Shown here one piece after another: positions 24,386 through 31,438 of a stretch of 64,000 bases of DNA; the first letter of the stretch is position 1; each line of letters begins with the position of its first letter. The position numbers and the translations under genes were made by a program. The DNA is from an uncultured Porphyromonadaceae bacterium. Lineage in GTDB: Bacteria; Bacteroidota; Bacteroidia; Bacteroidales; Muribaculaceae. The stretch lies in NCBI GenBank assembly GCA_902491625.1, contig CABUIO010000003.1, forward strand, positions 62,001 through 126,000, given 5' to 3'. The notes beneath the pieces were generated by a model that had not been told where the DNA came from, searched no databases, and saw nothing but the letters and a program-made list of their open reading frames with translations.

Positions 24386-25324
24386 TCCATACAAATACAT
24401 TCTATTTACCGCATACACAAACCCGGGGGGGGTACTATTTATTCGGCTTTCAATCGCTCTGTGGGTATCTAATATATGATTAGCCATTTTTAGCATTGGA
24501 GGCCCAATAAATTTATTATCTTTTACAGCCACTCCTGCTCCTTCAGCCTGAGCCTGAGCGGCCAAAGAAACCATTTCCTTTGCCCATGCAATCTCCTCTT
24601 CAGAAGGTGAAAAATATTTATGACACAGAGGTAATTCTTTGGGATTAAGTATCAACATGCCTTCAAATCCAAGATTCTTAGCTATGATCAAATTCCGTTC
24701 GAGATCATCGAGATCATGAACTCTAATATGTACAGTATCAATCGGAATTACTCCTGTAGCGCGCGCAGCATTGACAATCATATTTCTGGCAAAAAATATG
24801 CTTGAACCTTCTACATCATGCTTACCCTTTAAATCGGTGACATAATCCTCGCATCCAAAAGAAACAGCACAAACTCTCGAGCACGCGGTACAGATTTCAT
24901 GGATATGCATAATAGCTCCTGCTGTCTCAATCAGAGGAATAAGCTTAAAAGTGCCGATTGGAAATTTCTTTTCATATTCAATTGTCTCCAGAAGTTTACC
25001 GACAAAATATATGTCTTCTCCATTGGTCGCCTTAGGATACATAAACCCTGTAACTCCGTCAATTGTCAGCTGATAGAGATCCTGCAGTAATTCTCCGCTC
25101 TCACGGTCATTGATCCTGGGGAAAATAAGTCTACCTTTAACATCCTCACGTTTAACAAATTCCTTAATACTATCTCTTGCAATCTGCTTATCACAAGGGG
25201 GTACAGAATCTTCTATATCAAGCAGGAGGACATCGGCATCTCTACGAACAGCACTATCAAGAAGTCTATGATTGTGAGCCGGAACAAACATCAAGCTCCT
25301 CATCAAATAATTAAAGTTATTCAT
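24374..25324 (-). CDS. HpcH/HpaI aldolase / citrate lyase beta-like protein
   Basis: CitE-type TIM-barrel lyase of 316 aa, related to malyl-CoA and methylmalyl-CoA lyases. Seen are RSLMFVPAHNHRLLDSA at the N-terminus, the metal and acid site LLLDIEDSVP, the barrel motif FPRINDRES, LIPLIETAGA and FGCEDYVTDL. It overlaps the MaoC-like gene by 8 bases, and this CitE-MaoC pairing is known from 3-hydroxy- or methylmalyl-CoA chemistry. Why such a pair lies in a glycan operon is unclear. A C8 tract near its 3' end (24425-24432) sets the reading frame of the last 17 residues. Confidence 0.85.
   Translation of the reverse strand: MNNFNYLMRSLMFVPAHNHRLLDSAVRRDADVLLLDIEDSVPPCDKQIARDSIKEFVKREDVKGRLIFPRINDRESGELLQDLYQLTIDGVTGFMYPKATNGEDIYFVGKLLETIEYEKKFPIGTFKLIPLIETAGAIMHIHEICTACSRVCAVSFGCEDYVTDLKGKHDVEGSSIFFARNMIVNAARATGVIPIDTVHIRVHDLDDLERNLIIAKNLGFEGMLILNPKELPLCHKYFSPSEEEIAWAKEMVSLAAQAQAEGAGVAVKDNKFIGPPMLKMANHILDTHRAIESRINSTPPGFVYAVNRMYLYGLVS
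24425..24432 (-). repeat. G8/C8 homopolymer near the 3' end of the citE-like gene
   Basis: Eight Gs on the plus strand, eight Cs in the coding sense, read as Thr-Pro-Pro-Gly. Loss or gain of one base would change and shorten the last 17 residues only. It is the longest G/C homopolymer seen in the window. Confidence 0.9.
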
Positions 25325-25787
25325 TATCTGAACTCTGTTTTTTCACTAAAACATTTCTTCTGAAAGAAAGCACATCAACGCCATTTTGGTTGGATGCTAT
25401 ACTTTCAACGTAAACGATACCTCTGTCCTTTTTTGACCTTGATTCTCTCTTAGATAAAACCTTGGTGCGAACATAAATAGTATCATTAATAAATACCGGG
25501 TGAAGATGCTTTACATCTTCGTATCCAAGATTGGCTATGGCTTTTCCGCTTATATCCGGAACAGTAATTCCTACAGCAAGCGAAAAAACTAAAGTACCAA
25601 CCACAAGAATCTGGCCATGTTGATTGAAAGAAGCATAATCAATGTTCGTGTGGACCGGATGATGATTCATTGTCATCAATGAGAAGAAATTATTATCGCA
25701 TTCAAAAATTGTTTTTGAAAGCGAATGTCTAATCTCTTCACCCACCTCAAACTCTTCATAATATAAACCTAATCCACTTGGCTTCAT
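25317..25787 (-). CDS. MaoC-like (hotdog) dehydratase
   Basis: Hotdog-fold enoyl-CoA hydratase/dehydratase-like protein of 156 aa. The hydratase-2 region is DNNFFSLMTMNHHPVHTN; the usual Asp of the active-site dyad is here Asn-His, so activity is uncertain. Later conserved segments are VVGTLVFSLAVG and PVFINDTIYVRTKVLSKRES. The length fits mesaconyl/methylmalyl-CoA-type MaoC proteins. It overlaps the CitE-like gene by 8 bases, pointing to a joint task, perhaps making an acyl-CoA to decorate the glycan (inference). Confidence 0.85.
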   Translation of the reverse strand: MKPSGLGLYYEEFEVGEEIRHSLSKTIFECDNNFFSLMTMNHHPVHTNIDYASFNQHGQILVVGTLVFSLAVGITVPDISGKAIANLGYEDVKHLHPVFINDTIYVRTKVLSKRESRSKKDRGIVYVESIASNQNGVDVLSFRRNVLVKKQSSDNE

Positions 25788-25878
25788 TATATTTATATTA
25801 AAATTCCAATTTAAATGAACTGATTATCTCTACCTATTCCTCTTATTGTAATGATGATATTTATGTTCAACGTCTGTT

Positions 25879-27378
25879 TCATTTAACCTCACCTTTGAAT
25901 TTCATAAGAGCGTAGGATACTGCCTTAGAAGTAAAAGAAAAAAAACGAGAAGGAAATACCAAAAATGCCCTCAACCTTAATGCTCCTATAAGGATCCAAT
26001 CGGCTGAATGCGTTCCGTTATTCTCGTTGTCAATATAGCATTTTCTGATACCATAATAATTTGGCTGAGAAAGAGGCCACGATATTTCACTATTCAAAGA
26101 ACCATCCAAAGAATGTTTAAGATATTGGTTGAATTCTTCTTTAGTAATCATAGACTGATTTGCCCTTAAGCCTTCACTTTTTCTGAACTCAATGTCAAGT
26201 ATCAACTTTGTCGCATATTCATTCAACTCTTCCAGTGAGTGAAGACTCCTGGCGCCTTGACACTTCTGATTGATAACACCATCGATTATATCACTGGTGT
26301 CAGGATTCTTCAGAGCAACCAAAGGCAGAGCATTAATTCCTGCATATTGAGTCATTAAACCACCGGAAATAGGATATGAATTCAAGAAAATATCCGAGTG
26401 TTTAAACACTTCATTAATATCTCTCCTAAATCCGATATTGAACACTCGATCCGAGTTCTTAAGGTTTTTAACTTTGGCAGAAAAAACCGACTTGTCATTT
26501 ACTCCCGCAACGAGAATAACAACCTTTGGAGAAATGTCCAGCAAAGTCTCCATTATACAGAAGAACATATCATTGTGTCCGAGAAATTTATATTCTGCGC
26601 CACCACAGATTATAATTATAGGATCTTCCGGCAACTTGGGAAATCCATAGAATGCCCCATTTTTATGTGTGATAGGATAGTAGGGCATCCTGATGATCTG
26701 AGAAGGCTTGAAACCTCTTTTTTGCAACGAAACTAATTCACCATATCCTCGGAACTCGTAATTATAGTCGAACAGTCCACTACCGAGCCAATAAGCATGA
26801 TCGGTAAGATTAATGTTATATTTCTGAACACCCTTAAGAGCATAACCCGCTACAATAGGAATCACATCCCATGGATAAATCTGAAAAAAGACCTTTGAGG
26901 GCTGAAGTTTCGATATTGCATCGACTATGCGAGTAGCTCCAGACGCTACATCGCCTCTGCATGGTATTCTGACAATCTCTGCATCCATGTCTTCGAGAAA
27001 ATTCTTAATATTTTCACCGATTTCATTTTCAACCGAGGTGCATATATACTGTAGACGGACGCCGGCCGCAGAGAGTCCTGCCAAATATTGTTCTGTTAGG
27101 CACCTATTGTCGAAACAGAAGCTATCAATAAATGACACTCTAAGAGATCCATCATTTTTTGCTTGAATTATTTTCTCGCCAAGTAGCTGATTACTTACAC
27201 ACTTTAACAACAAATCCAATTCCTCATCTGAGTAGCGAGCGTTGAACTTGTACATCCAAAAGGCTGCCCTATTTACAATGTGAAGACCTTTATTGATCTG
27301 ATTCTTCCTTATTGCTTTTGAGGCCTCCTTTTTAAGTGTTTCGTAACACCGGGAAACATCTTTCTCAGTAATCTTCAT
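25879..27378 (-). CDS. Glycosyltransferase-like protein (GT-B fold)
   Basis: A 499-aa cytoplasmic protein with a two-domain GT-B layout. The N-terminal domain (about 80-260) contains FIDSFCFDNRCLTEQYLAGL; the C-terminal domain has the beta-strand PIIIICGGAEYKFLGHND and a nucleotide-sugar-type site, NIGFRRDINEVFKHSDIFLN then SGGLMTQYAG. The last 45 residues are basic and hydrophobic (LRAFLVFPSRFFSFTS), possibly touching the membrane. The family was not pinned down. It sits 4 bases after the aminotransferase gene and 91 before the MaoC-like gene in transcription order. Confidence 0.75.
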   Translation of the reverse strand: MKITEKDVSRCYETLKKEASKAIRKNQINKGLHIVNRAAFWMYKFNARYSDEELDLLLKCVSNQLLGEKIIQAKNDGSLRVSFIDSFCFDNRCLTEQYLAGLSAAGVRLQYICTSVENEIGENIKNFLEDMDAEIVRIPCRGDVASGATRIVDAISKLQPSKVFFQIYPWDVIPIVAGYALKGVQKYNINLTDHAYWLGSGLFDYNYEFRGYGELVSLQKRGFKPSQIIRMPYYPITHKNGAFYGFPKLPEDPIIIICGGAEYKFLGHNDMFFCIMETLLDISPKVVILVAGVNDKSVFSAKVKNLKNSDRVFNIGFRRDINEVFKHSDIFLNSYPISGGLMTQYAGINALPLVALKNPDTSDIIDGVINQKCQGARSLHSLEELNEYATKLILDIEFRKSEGLRANQSMITKEEFNQYLKHSLDGSLNSEISWPLSQPNYYGIRKCYIDNENNGTHSADWILIGALRLRAFLVFPSRFFSFTSKAVSYALMKFKGEVK

Positions 27379-27382
27379 GGGG

Positions 27383-28483
27383 TTATTTCCAGATATTGAG
27401 GAGGCGGATCACTTCGTCTATTTCGGCGTTAGTGTGAACTGCAGAGATCGGGAGGGAGAGTTCCTGAGCGGCGAGGCGCTCAGTGATGGGATAGCTGTGG
27501 TGGTTCCATTCCTTATAGCATTCCTGCTTGTGGGGCGGGATGGGATAGTGGATGAGTGTCTGAATGTCGTTGTCGGCAAGATACTTCTGCAGCTCGTCGC
27601 GGCGTTCCGTCATTATCGGGAAAATATGAAAGACGTTGCTTTTCCAATCTTCGACTTCGGGTAGTTTGATGTGATGATTATGGATTTCTTTAATATAGCG
27701 GCGTGCTATCTCTTTGCGGCGTTCGTTGTCTTCGTCAAGGTATTTCAGCTTGACATCGAGAACTGCTGCCTGTATCTCGTCAAGGCGTGAGTTGCGGCCT
27801 CGATATTTGAACACATACTTTCGCTGTGAGCCGTAATTCGCCAATGATCTTATTGTCGTGGAAAGTTTTTCGTCGTCGGTGGTTACAGCACCTGCGTCCC
27901 CCAAGGCGCCGAGATTTTTGCCAGGATAGAAGCTGTGGGCGGCGGCATCTCCGAGTGAGCCAGTGTGCCGTCCTTTAAACTTACAACCATGAGCCTGCGC
28001 ATTGTCCTCAATAAGTTTGAGATTATATTTCTTACAGATCTCCCCTATCTTGTCCGTGTAGGCGCAGCATCCGTAGAGATGCACAATCAGAATCGCCTTC
28101 GTCTTCTCAGTGATGGCTTCCTCTATCTTTTCCGGATCAATCTGATAGTTCATTTCAGATGGTTCTACGAGAACAGGAACAAGTCCATTCTCGGAGATTG
28201 CGAGTATTGATGCTATGTAGGTGTTTGCCGGAACAATGACTTCGTCTCCGTATTTCAAAATGCCAAGCTCCAAGTAAGCACGAAAAATCCAAATAAGGGC
28301 ATCTAAACCATTAGCACAACCAATGCAAAATTTATTTCCAATATAGTCAGCATAGCTGCGTTCAAATTTCTCGTTCGCCTTTCCTTGCAGATACCAGCCT
28401 GAATTGACGGTGTCACTAACTGCCTTATTTATATTTTCGCCGTGCAACGCGGTGACTTTCTGAAGATCTAAAAAAGATATCAT
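27383..28483 (-). CDS. DegT/DnrJ/EryC1 sugar aminotransferase (FdtB/QdtB-like)
   Basis: PLP-dependent enzyme, 366 aa, expected to aminate a 3-keto-6-deoxyhexose on dTDP. The PLP lysine is in SFYPGKNLGALGDAGAV, with IEDNAQAHG and KYRGRNSRLDEIQAAVL as further family marks. It directly follows two sugar ketoisomerase genes, the usual order for dTDP-Fucp3N or Quip3N synthesis (FdtA then FdtB). The dTDP-sugar precursor genes (rmlA/rmlB) are not in the window. It could in principle also aminate phosphonoacetaldehyde, but its neighbours argue for the sugar role. Confidence 0.92.
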   Translation of the reverse strand: MISFLDLQKVTALHGENINKAVSDTVNSGWYLQGKANEKFERSYADYIGNKFCIGCANGLDALIWIFRAYLELGILKYGDEVIVPANTYIASILAISENGLVPVLVEPSEMNYQIDPEKIEEAITEKTKAILIVHLYGCCAYTDKIGEICKKYNLKLIEDNAQAHGCKFKGRHTGSLGDAAAHSFYPGKNLGALGDAGAVTTDDEKLSTTIRSLANYGSQRKYVFKYRGRNSRLDEIQAAVLDVKLKYLDEDNERRKEIARRYIKEIHNHHIKLPEVEDWKSNVFHIFPIMTERRDELQKYLADNDIQTLIHYPIPPHKQECYKEWNHHSYPITERLAAQELSLPISAVHTNAEIDEVIRLLNIWK

Positions 28484-28485
28484 GA

Positions 28486-28920
28486 CTAAAAAACAAAAAT
28501 TATTCTATTTTTAGTTTTTTTGAAACTGTCGTAGTTGCGGATGTTGTCGTCGGGATCGTATTCGTGGGAGGCAAGTACCATACAGACGGCGCCGGAGGAG
28601 AAGTCATCCAGATCGCGCCATATTCCGGGAACAATATATAGTCCCTGATATGGACGATTCAGAAGGAATGTCCTTTTGACATTTCCATCGTCAAGCGTGA
28701 CATTGAAGCTGCCACTGGCTGCAACAATCAACTGACTTAAATCCTTATGAGCATGTCCGCCTCGGCTTTCACCTCCCGGAACATCATAAAGATAGTAGAC
28801 TCTCTTTACATCAAACGGAACTGTCTTACCATTCTCGACGACAGAAATATCTCCCTTTCTGTCACTATGATGACGGTTAAGTTCAATTATTGAACAATCA
28901 AATACACTGCTCTTTTTCAT
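28486..28920 (-). CDS. Cupin sugar 3,4-ketoisomerase (FdtA/WxcM-like), copy 2
   Basis: Small cupin of 144 aa that would isomerise dTDP-4-keto-6-deoxyglucose to the 3-keto sugar. Family motifs are RVYYLYDVPGGESRGGHAHK, with the active-site His pair GHAH, and LNRPYQGLYIVPGIWRDL. It overlaps the preceding cupin by four bases (ATGA) and is 2 bases from the aminotransferase gene. The two neighbouring cupins are clearly diverged, so one may be specialised or dispensable. Confidence 0.9.
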   Translation of the reverse strand: MKKSSVFDCSIIELNRHHSDRKGDISVVENGKTVPFDVKRVYYLYDVPGGESRGGHAHKDLSQLIVAASGSFNVTLDDGNVKRTFLLNRPYQGLYIVPGIWRDLDDFSSGAVCMVLASHEYDPDDNIRNYDSFKKTKNRIIFVF

Positions 28921-29324
28921 TTCTCAGCGATTTTAAGAAAATCATCATAGTCTCTTACATAGTCATCAGCAGAGTAATCGCAAGATGCGAGCACAAGCGC
29001 GAAAGAATTTGTTGAGAAATTCTCCATTATCCGCCACCAGCCTTTTGGACCGAACAACCCATAGTAGGAACGATTCAAACTAAATCTTCTCTGATGCATT
29101 CCGTTATCCAAAACAACATCAAAACTACCTGAAAGGGCAACAATAAATTCCTGATTCTCACGATATGCATGGCCACCGCGTTTTTCACCTCCCGGCACAT
29201 CATAGATCCAGTATGTCCTGCGAATCTTGAATGGAATATGCTGCATTTGCTCGACGAAAGAGAGATTACCTCTTGAATCAAGAAACTTCGGTAGTTCTAC
29301 TATATGTGGTTCATCCAATCTCAT
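28917..29324 (-). CDS. Cupin sugar 3,4-ketoisomerase (FdtA/WxcM-like), copy 1
   Basis: First gene of the minus-strand island arm, 135 aa. Motifs are RTYWIYDVPGGEKRGGHAYR and LNRSYYGLFGPKGWWRIM. The second position of the His pair is Tyr here (GHAY), unlike the neighbouring copy (GHAH), so its active site differs. Only 12 bases separate it from the stop of hslR upstream, so this arm probably continues the housekeeping pth-hslR transcript, unless a promoter lies inside hslR. Confidence 0.88.
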   Translation of the reverse strand: MRLDEPHIVELPKFLDSRGNLSFVEQMQHIPFKIRRTYWIYDVPGGEKRGGHAYRENQEFIVALSGSFDVVLDNGMHQRRFSLNRSYYGLFGPKGWWRIMENFSTNSFALVLASCDYSADDYVRDYDDFLKIAEK

Positions 29325-29336
29325 ACTCGTTTATTC

Positions 29337-29831
29337 TTAATCTTCGTCTAAAGGATCGTCGTCCCAGTCGAGGTAGAAGTCGTCGGCGGTGTAGCGATGG
29401 TCGGTTGTGTCGCTATGACGATGATCCGTTTCGGAGGTGTAGCGGTAGTCGGCGGCGGCGGCGCGGAAGCGGGTCATCTCGCGGGCATCGCGTTTAGTGG
29501 GGCGTCCGAGGCCTTTGCGACGGTCGACGAAGCCGCTGATGCGTGTCATTTCCAGGAGTTCATACTGACTCTGCGGGGTGATGTTCTCTACGTAGTCGGG
29601 TACGAGCTTAGCGCCGAGGCGGTTGCCGGTCAATGCCTTGACCCGGAAGGTGTAGGTGATCGGCGGTTTGCGGACGTCGATGGTGTCGCCGACCTTGACG
29701 GTGCGAGAGGGCTTCACGATTGCTCCGTTGACCGACACACGACTTTTCTTGCAGGCGTCGGTGGCGATACTGCGTGTCTTGAAGACGCGCATTGCCCACA
29801 GATATTTGTCGACTCTCTCTTCGGCTGCCAT
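29337..29831 (-). CDS. hslR: S4-domain RNA-binding protein (Hsp15/HslR-like)
   Basis: Ribosome-associated heat-shock-type protein that helps recycle stalled 50S subunits in E. coli. Residues 5-70 are an S4 domain (ERVDKYLWAMRVFKTRSIA, then KKSRVSVNGAIVKPSRTVK). A basic linker (DRRKGLGRPTKRDAREM) and a long acidic, His/Asp/Tyr-rich tail follow. Start is ATG 29831, sharing one base with the pth stop (TGATG), which decides against longer frames inside pth. The tail length is unusual for the family but ordinary for Bacteroidetes members. Confidence 0.88.
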   Translation of the reverse strand: MAAEERVDKYLWAMRVFKTRSIATDACKKSRVSVNGAIVKPSRTVKVGDTIDVRKPPITYTFRVKALTGNRLGAKLVPDYVENITPQSQYELLEMTRISGFVDRRKGLGRPTKRDAREMTRFRAAAADYRYTSETDHRHSDTTDHRYTADDFYLDWDDDPLDED

Positions 29832-30397
29832 CACTTGTTGTTGTATTGGTTCATGGCGTTGGCGAGTCCGCTGAGGCAATATGCCTTCACGGCGTCGGCG
29901 GCAATGTCGAGCCTTTCCTGCAGATGTTCTTTCTCTTCCGCCGCGAACTCTCCGAGCACATAGTCGATCTGTGCGCCACGAGGAAATCCGTTGCCGATTC
30001 CGAAGCGCAGGCGTACGTAGGCGTTGGTGCCGAGCTGTTCGGCTATGTTCTTGAGTCCGTTGTGCCCGGCGTCACTTCCGCTTCCGCGCAACCTGATAGC
30101 GCCGAAGGGCAAAGCAAGGTCATCGACAACGACAAGGAGCCGATCAAGAGGCAGATTGAGTTTATTCATCCAGTAACGCACGGCTACTCCACTCAGGTTC
30201 ATGAAAGTGGAGGGCCGGAGGAGCTGCAGCTCGCGGTTCTTCACCCTGACAGTGGCCATGTCGCCGTAGCGACACGACTGAAATGTCGCGTCGGCCTGAC
30301 GTGCGATCGTGTCGACGACCATGAATCCGGTGTTATGCCGGGTGTCGACATATTCCGGTCCGATGTTGCCGAGTCCTACTATCAGATATTTGAGCAT
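29831..30397 (-). CDS. pth: Peptidyl-tRNA hydrolase
   Basis: Frees tRNA from peptidyl-tRNA dropped by ribosomes. It is 188 aa from ATG 30397. Signature YLIVGLGNIGPEYVDTRHNTG contains the catalytic His, with FMNLSGVAV, VVVDDLALPFGAIRLRGSGS and GHNGLKNI following. An upstream ATG at 30490 would add 31 residues, but it lies just past the rplY terminator's U-run, so I prefer 30397; the longer form cannot be excluded. Its stop overlaps the hslR start by one base. Confidence 0.93.
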   Translation of the reverse strand: MLKYLIVGLGNIGPEYVDTRHNTGFMVVDTIARQADATFQSCRYGDMATVRVKNRELQLLRPSTFMNLSGVAVRYWMNKLNLPLDRLLVVVDDLALPFGAIRLRGSGSDAGHNGLKNIAEQLGTNAYVRLRFGIGNGFPRGAQIDYVLGEFAAEEKEHLQERLDIAADAVKAYCLSGLANAMNQYNNK

Positions 30398-30497
30398 CGT
30401 TTCTTTTTGGGCGTCTTCAGAACATGGGATCCCTACCCTGCTGTCGCGATTTCTGCGAAATAACGAGTTGAGAAGGTCGGAAAAGCCCATGATGAAT

Positions 30498-30557
30498 AAA
30501 AAAGCTGAAACAAAGGCTGAGGCCAAGCATGGTTGCCGGTCGCCGCCTTTGTTTCAG
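30498..30557 (-). terminator. Intrinsic terminator after rplY
   Basis: On the minus strand a perfect 13-bp stem (ctgaaacaaaggc and its complement, 30505-30517 and 30545-30557) is followed by a run of six Us (30498-30503). It separates rplY from pth. Confidence 0.85.
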
Positions 30558-30582
30558 TTAAGGATTGGGGGTTTAAGCTGTA

Positions 30583-31233
30583 TTAAGCCTCAGCCTTTGC
30601 AGCGGCACCACGAGCGGCACGTGTGAGCTGAACGGCGCAAACGACAGCGTTCTTGGCGTTGACGAGTTCGAGACCTTCGAAGTGGAGATCGCCTACAGCC
30701 ATGGACTTGCCGAGACCGAGATTGTCGACGTTGATAACAAGACGCTCGGGAATGGCTGTGTATGGAGCCTTCACTTTGAGCTTACGCATAGAGAGCGTGA
30801 GCTTACCACCGGCCTTCACACCCTCGGCGTGACCTTCGATCTGCACGGGAACTTCCATGATGATGGGCTTCTCGGGAGTAACCTCAAGGAAATCGAGGTG
30901 AAGGATAGTGTCTTTTACGGGCTGGAACTGGATGTCCTTGAGCACGCACATACGCTTTTCGCCGTTAAGGTCAAGCTCTACCTCGTAGATGTCGGGAGTG
31001 TAGATGAGCTTGCGAACGCCCTCGCCGGTCACGGTGATGTCAGTTGTGAGCTGACCGCGCTTCTCGTCGATCTCGACGATCTTCTCGCCGGGCTTGAGAG
31101 TGCCGGTGAAAGGGAGTTCCACGATCTTGCCACCGTTGAGCACTGCGGGGATCTTGCCCTCTGCACGGAGAGCCGCGGCAGCTTTCTTGCCACCTACTGT
31201 GCGGGGCTCTGCGTTAAGCTGAAATTTCTTCAT
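30583..31233 (-). CDS. rplY: 50S ribosomal protein L25 (Ctc form)
   Basis: Binds 5S rRNA in the large subunit. It is 216 aa: an N-terminal L25 domain (about 1-90, beginning MKKFQLNAEPRTVGGKKAAA) plus the long beta-domain of the CTC/TL5 type (KPIIMEVPVQIEGHAEGVKAG onward). An Ala-rich C-terminal tail ends the protein. The transcript has its own promoter at 31369-31399 and a leader of about 130 bases with nested hairpins (ccgga/tccgg and cctcc/ggagg, 31294-31322), and is closed by the terminator at 30498-30557. Confidence 0.95.
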   Translation of the reverse strand: MKKFQLNAEPRTVGGKKAAAALRAEGKIPAVLNGGKIVELPFTGTLKPGEKIVEIDEKRGQLTTDITVTGEGVRKLIYTPDIYEVELDLNGEKRMCVLKDIQFQPVKDTILHLDFLEVTPEKPIIMEVPVQIEGHAEGVKAGGKLTLSMRKLKVKAPYTAIPERLVINVDNLGLGKSMAVGDLHFEGLELVNAKNAVVCAVQLTRAARGAAAKAEA

Positions 31234-31368
31234 TGTTTCTGAATAGATTGAGTGTTACTAAAAATAAGTTGTCGCGATTTGAGCGCACCTACTCCGGATC
31301 CTCCCCACGGAGGGTTGTCCGGCATTGGCAACAGATTTTCCATCACACATTTGGCGCTAAATCCGGTG

Positions 31369-31399
31369 CAAAATTACAAAAAAATCCCGCACTGCCAAA
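31369..31399 (-). promoter_or_regulatory. Promoter for rplY, overlapping the upstream terminator
   Basis: On the minus strand TTTG (31396-31399), exactly 19 bases, then TAATTTTG (31369-31376). The -33 box is in the loop of the terminator of the preceding gene, and the -7 box lies just after its U-run. Confidence 0.7.
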
Positions 31400-31410
31400 G
31401 CAATGCGGGA
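31378..31410 (-). terminator. Intrinsic terminator of the 954-aa secreted protein gene
   Basis: On the minus strand the stem tcccgca/tgcggga (31404-31410 with 31385-31391), with inner pairs, is followed by seven Us (31378-31384), 28 bases after the stop codon. Confidence 0.8.
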
Positions 31411-31438
31411 TAAAATTGCACAAGGCTTATGCGGAGCC

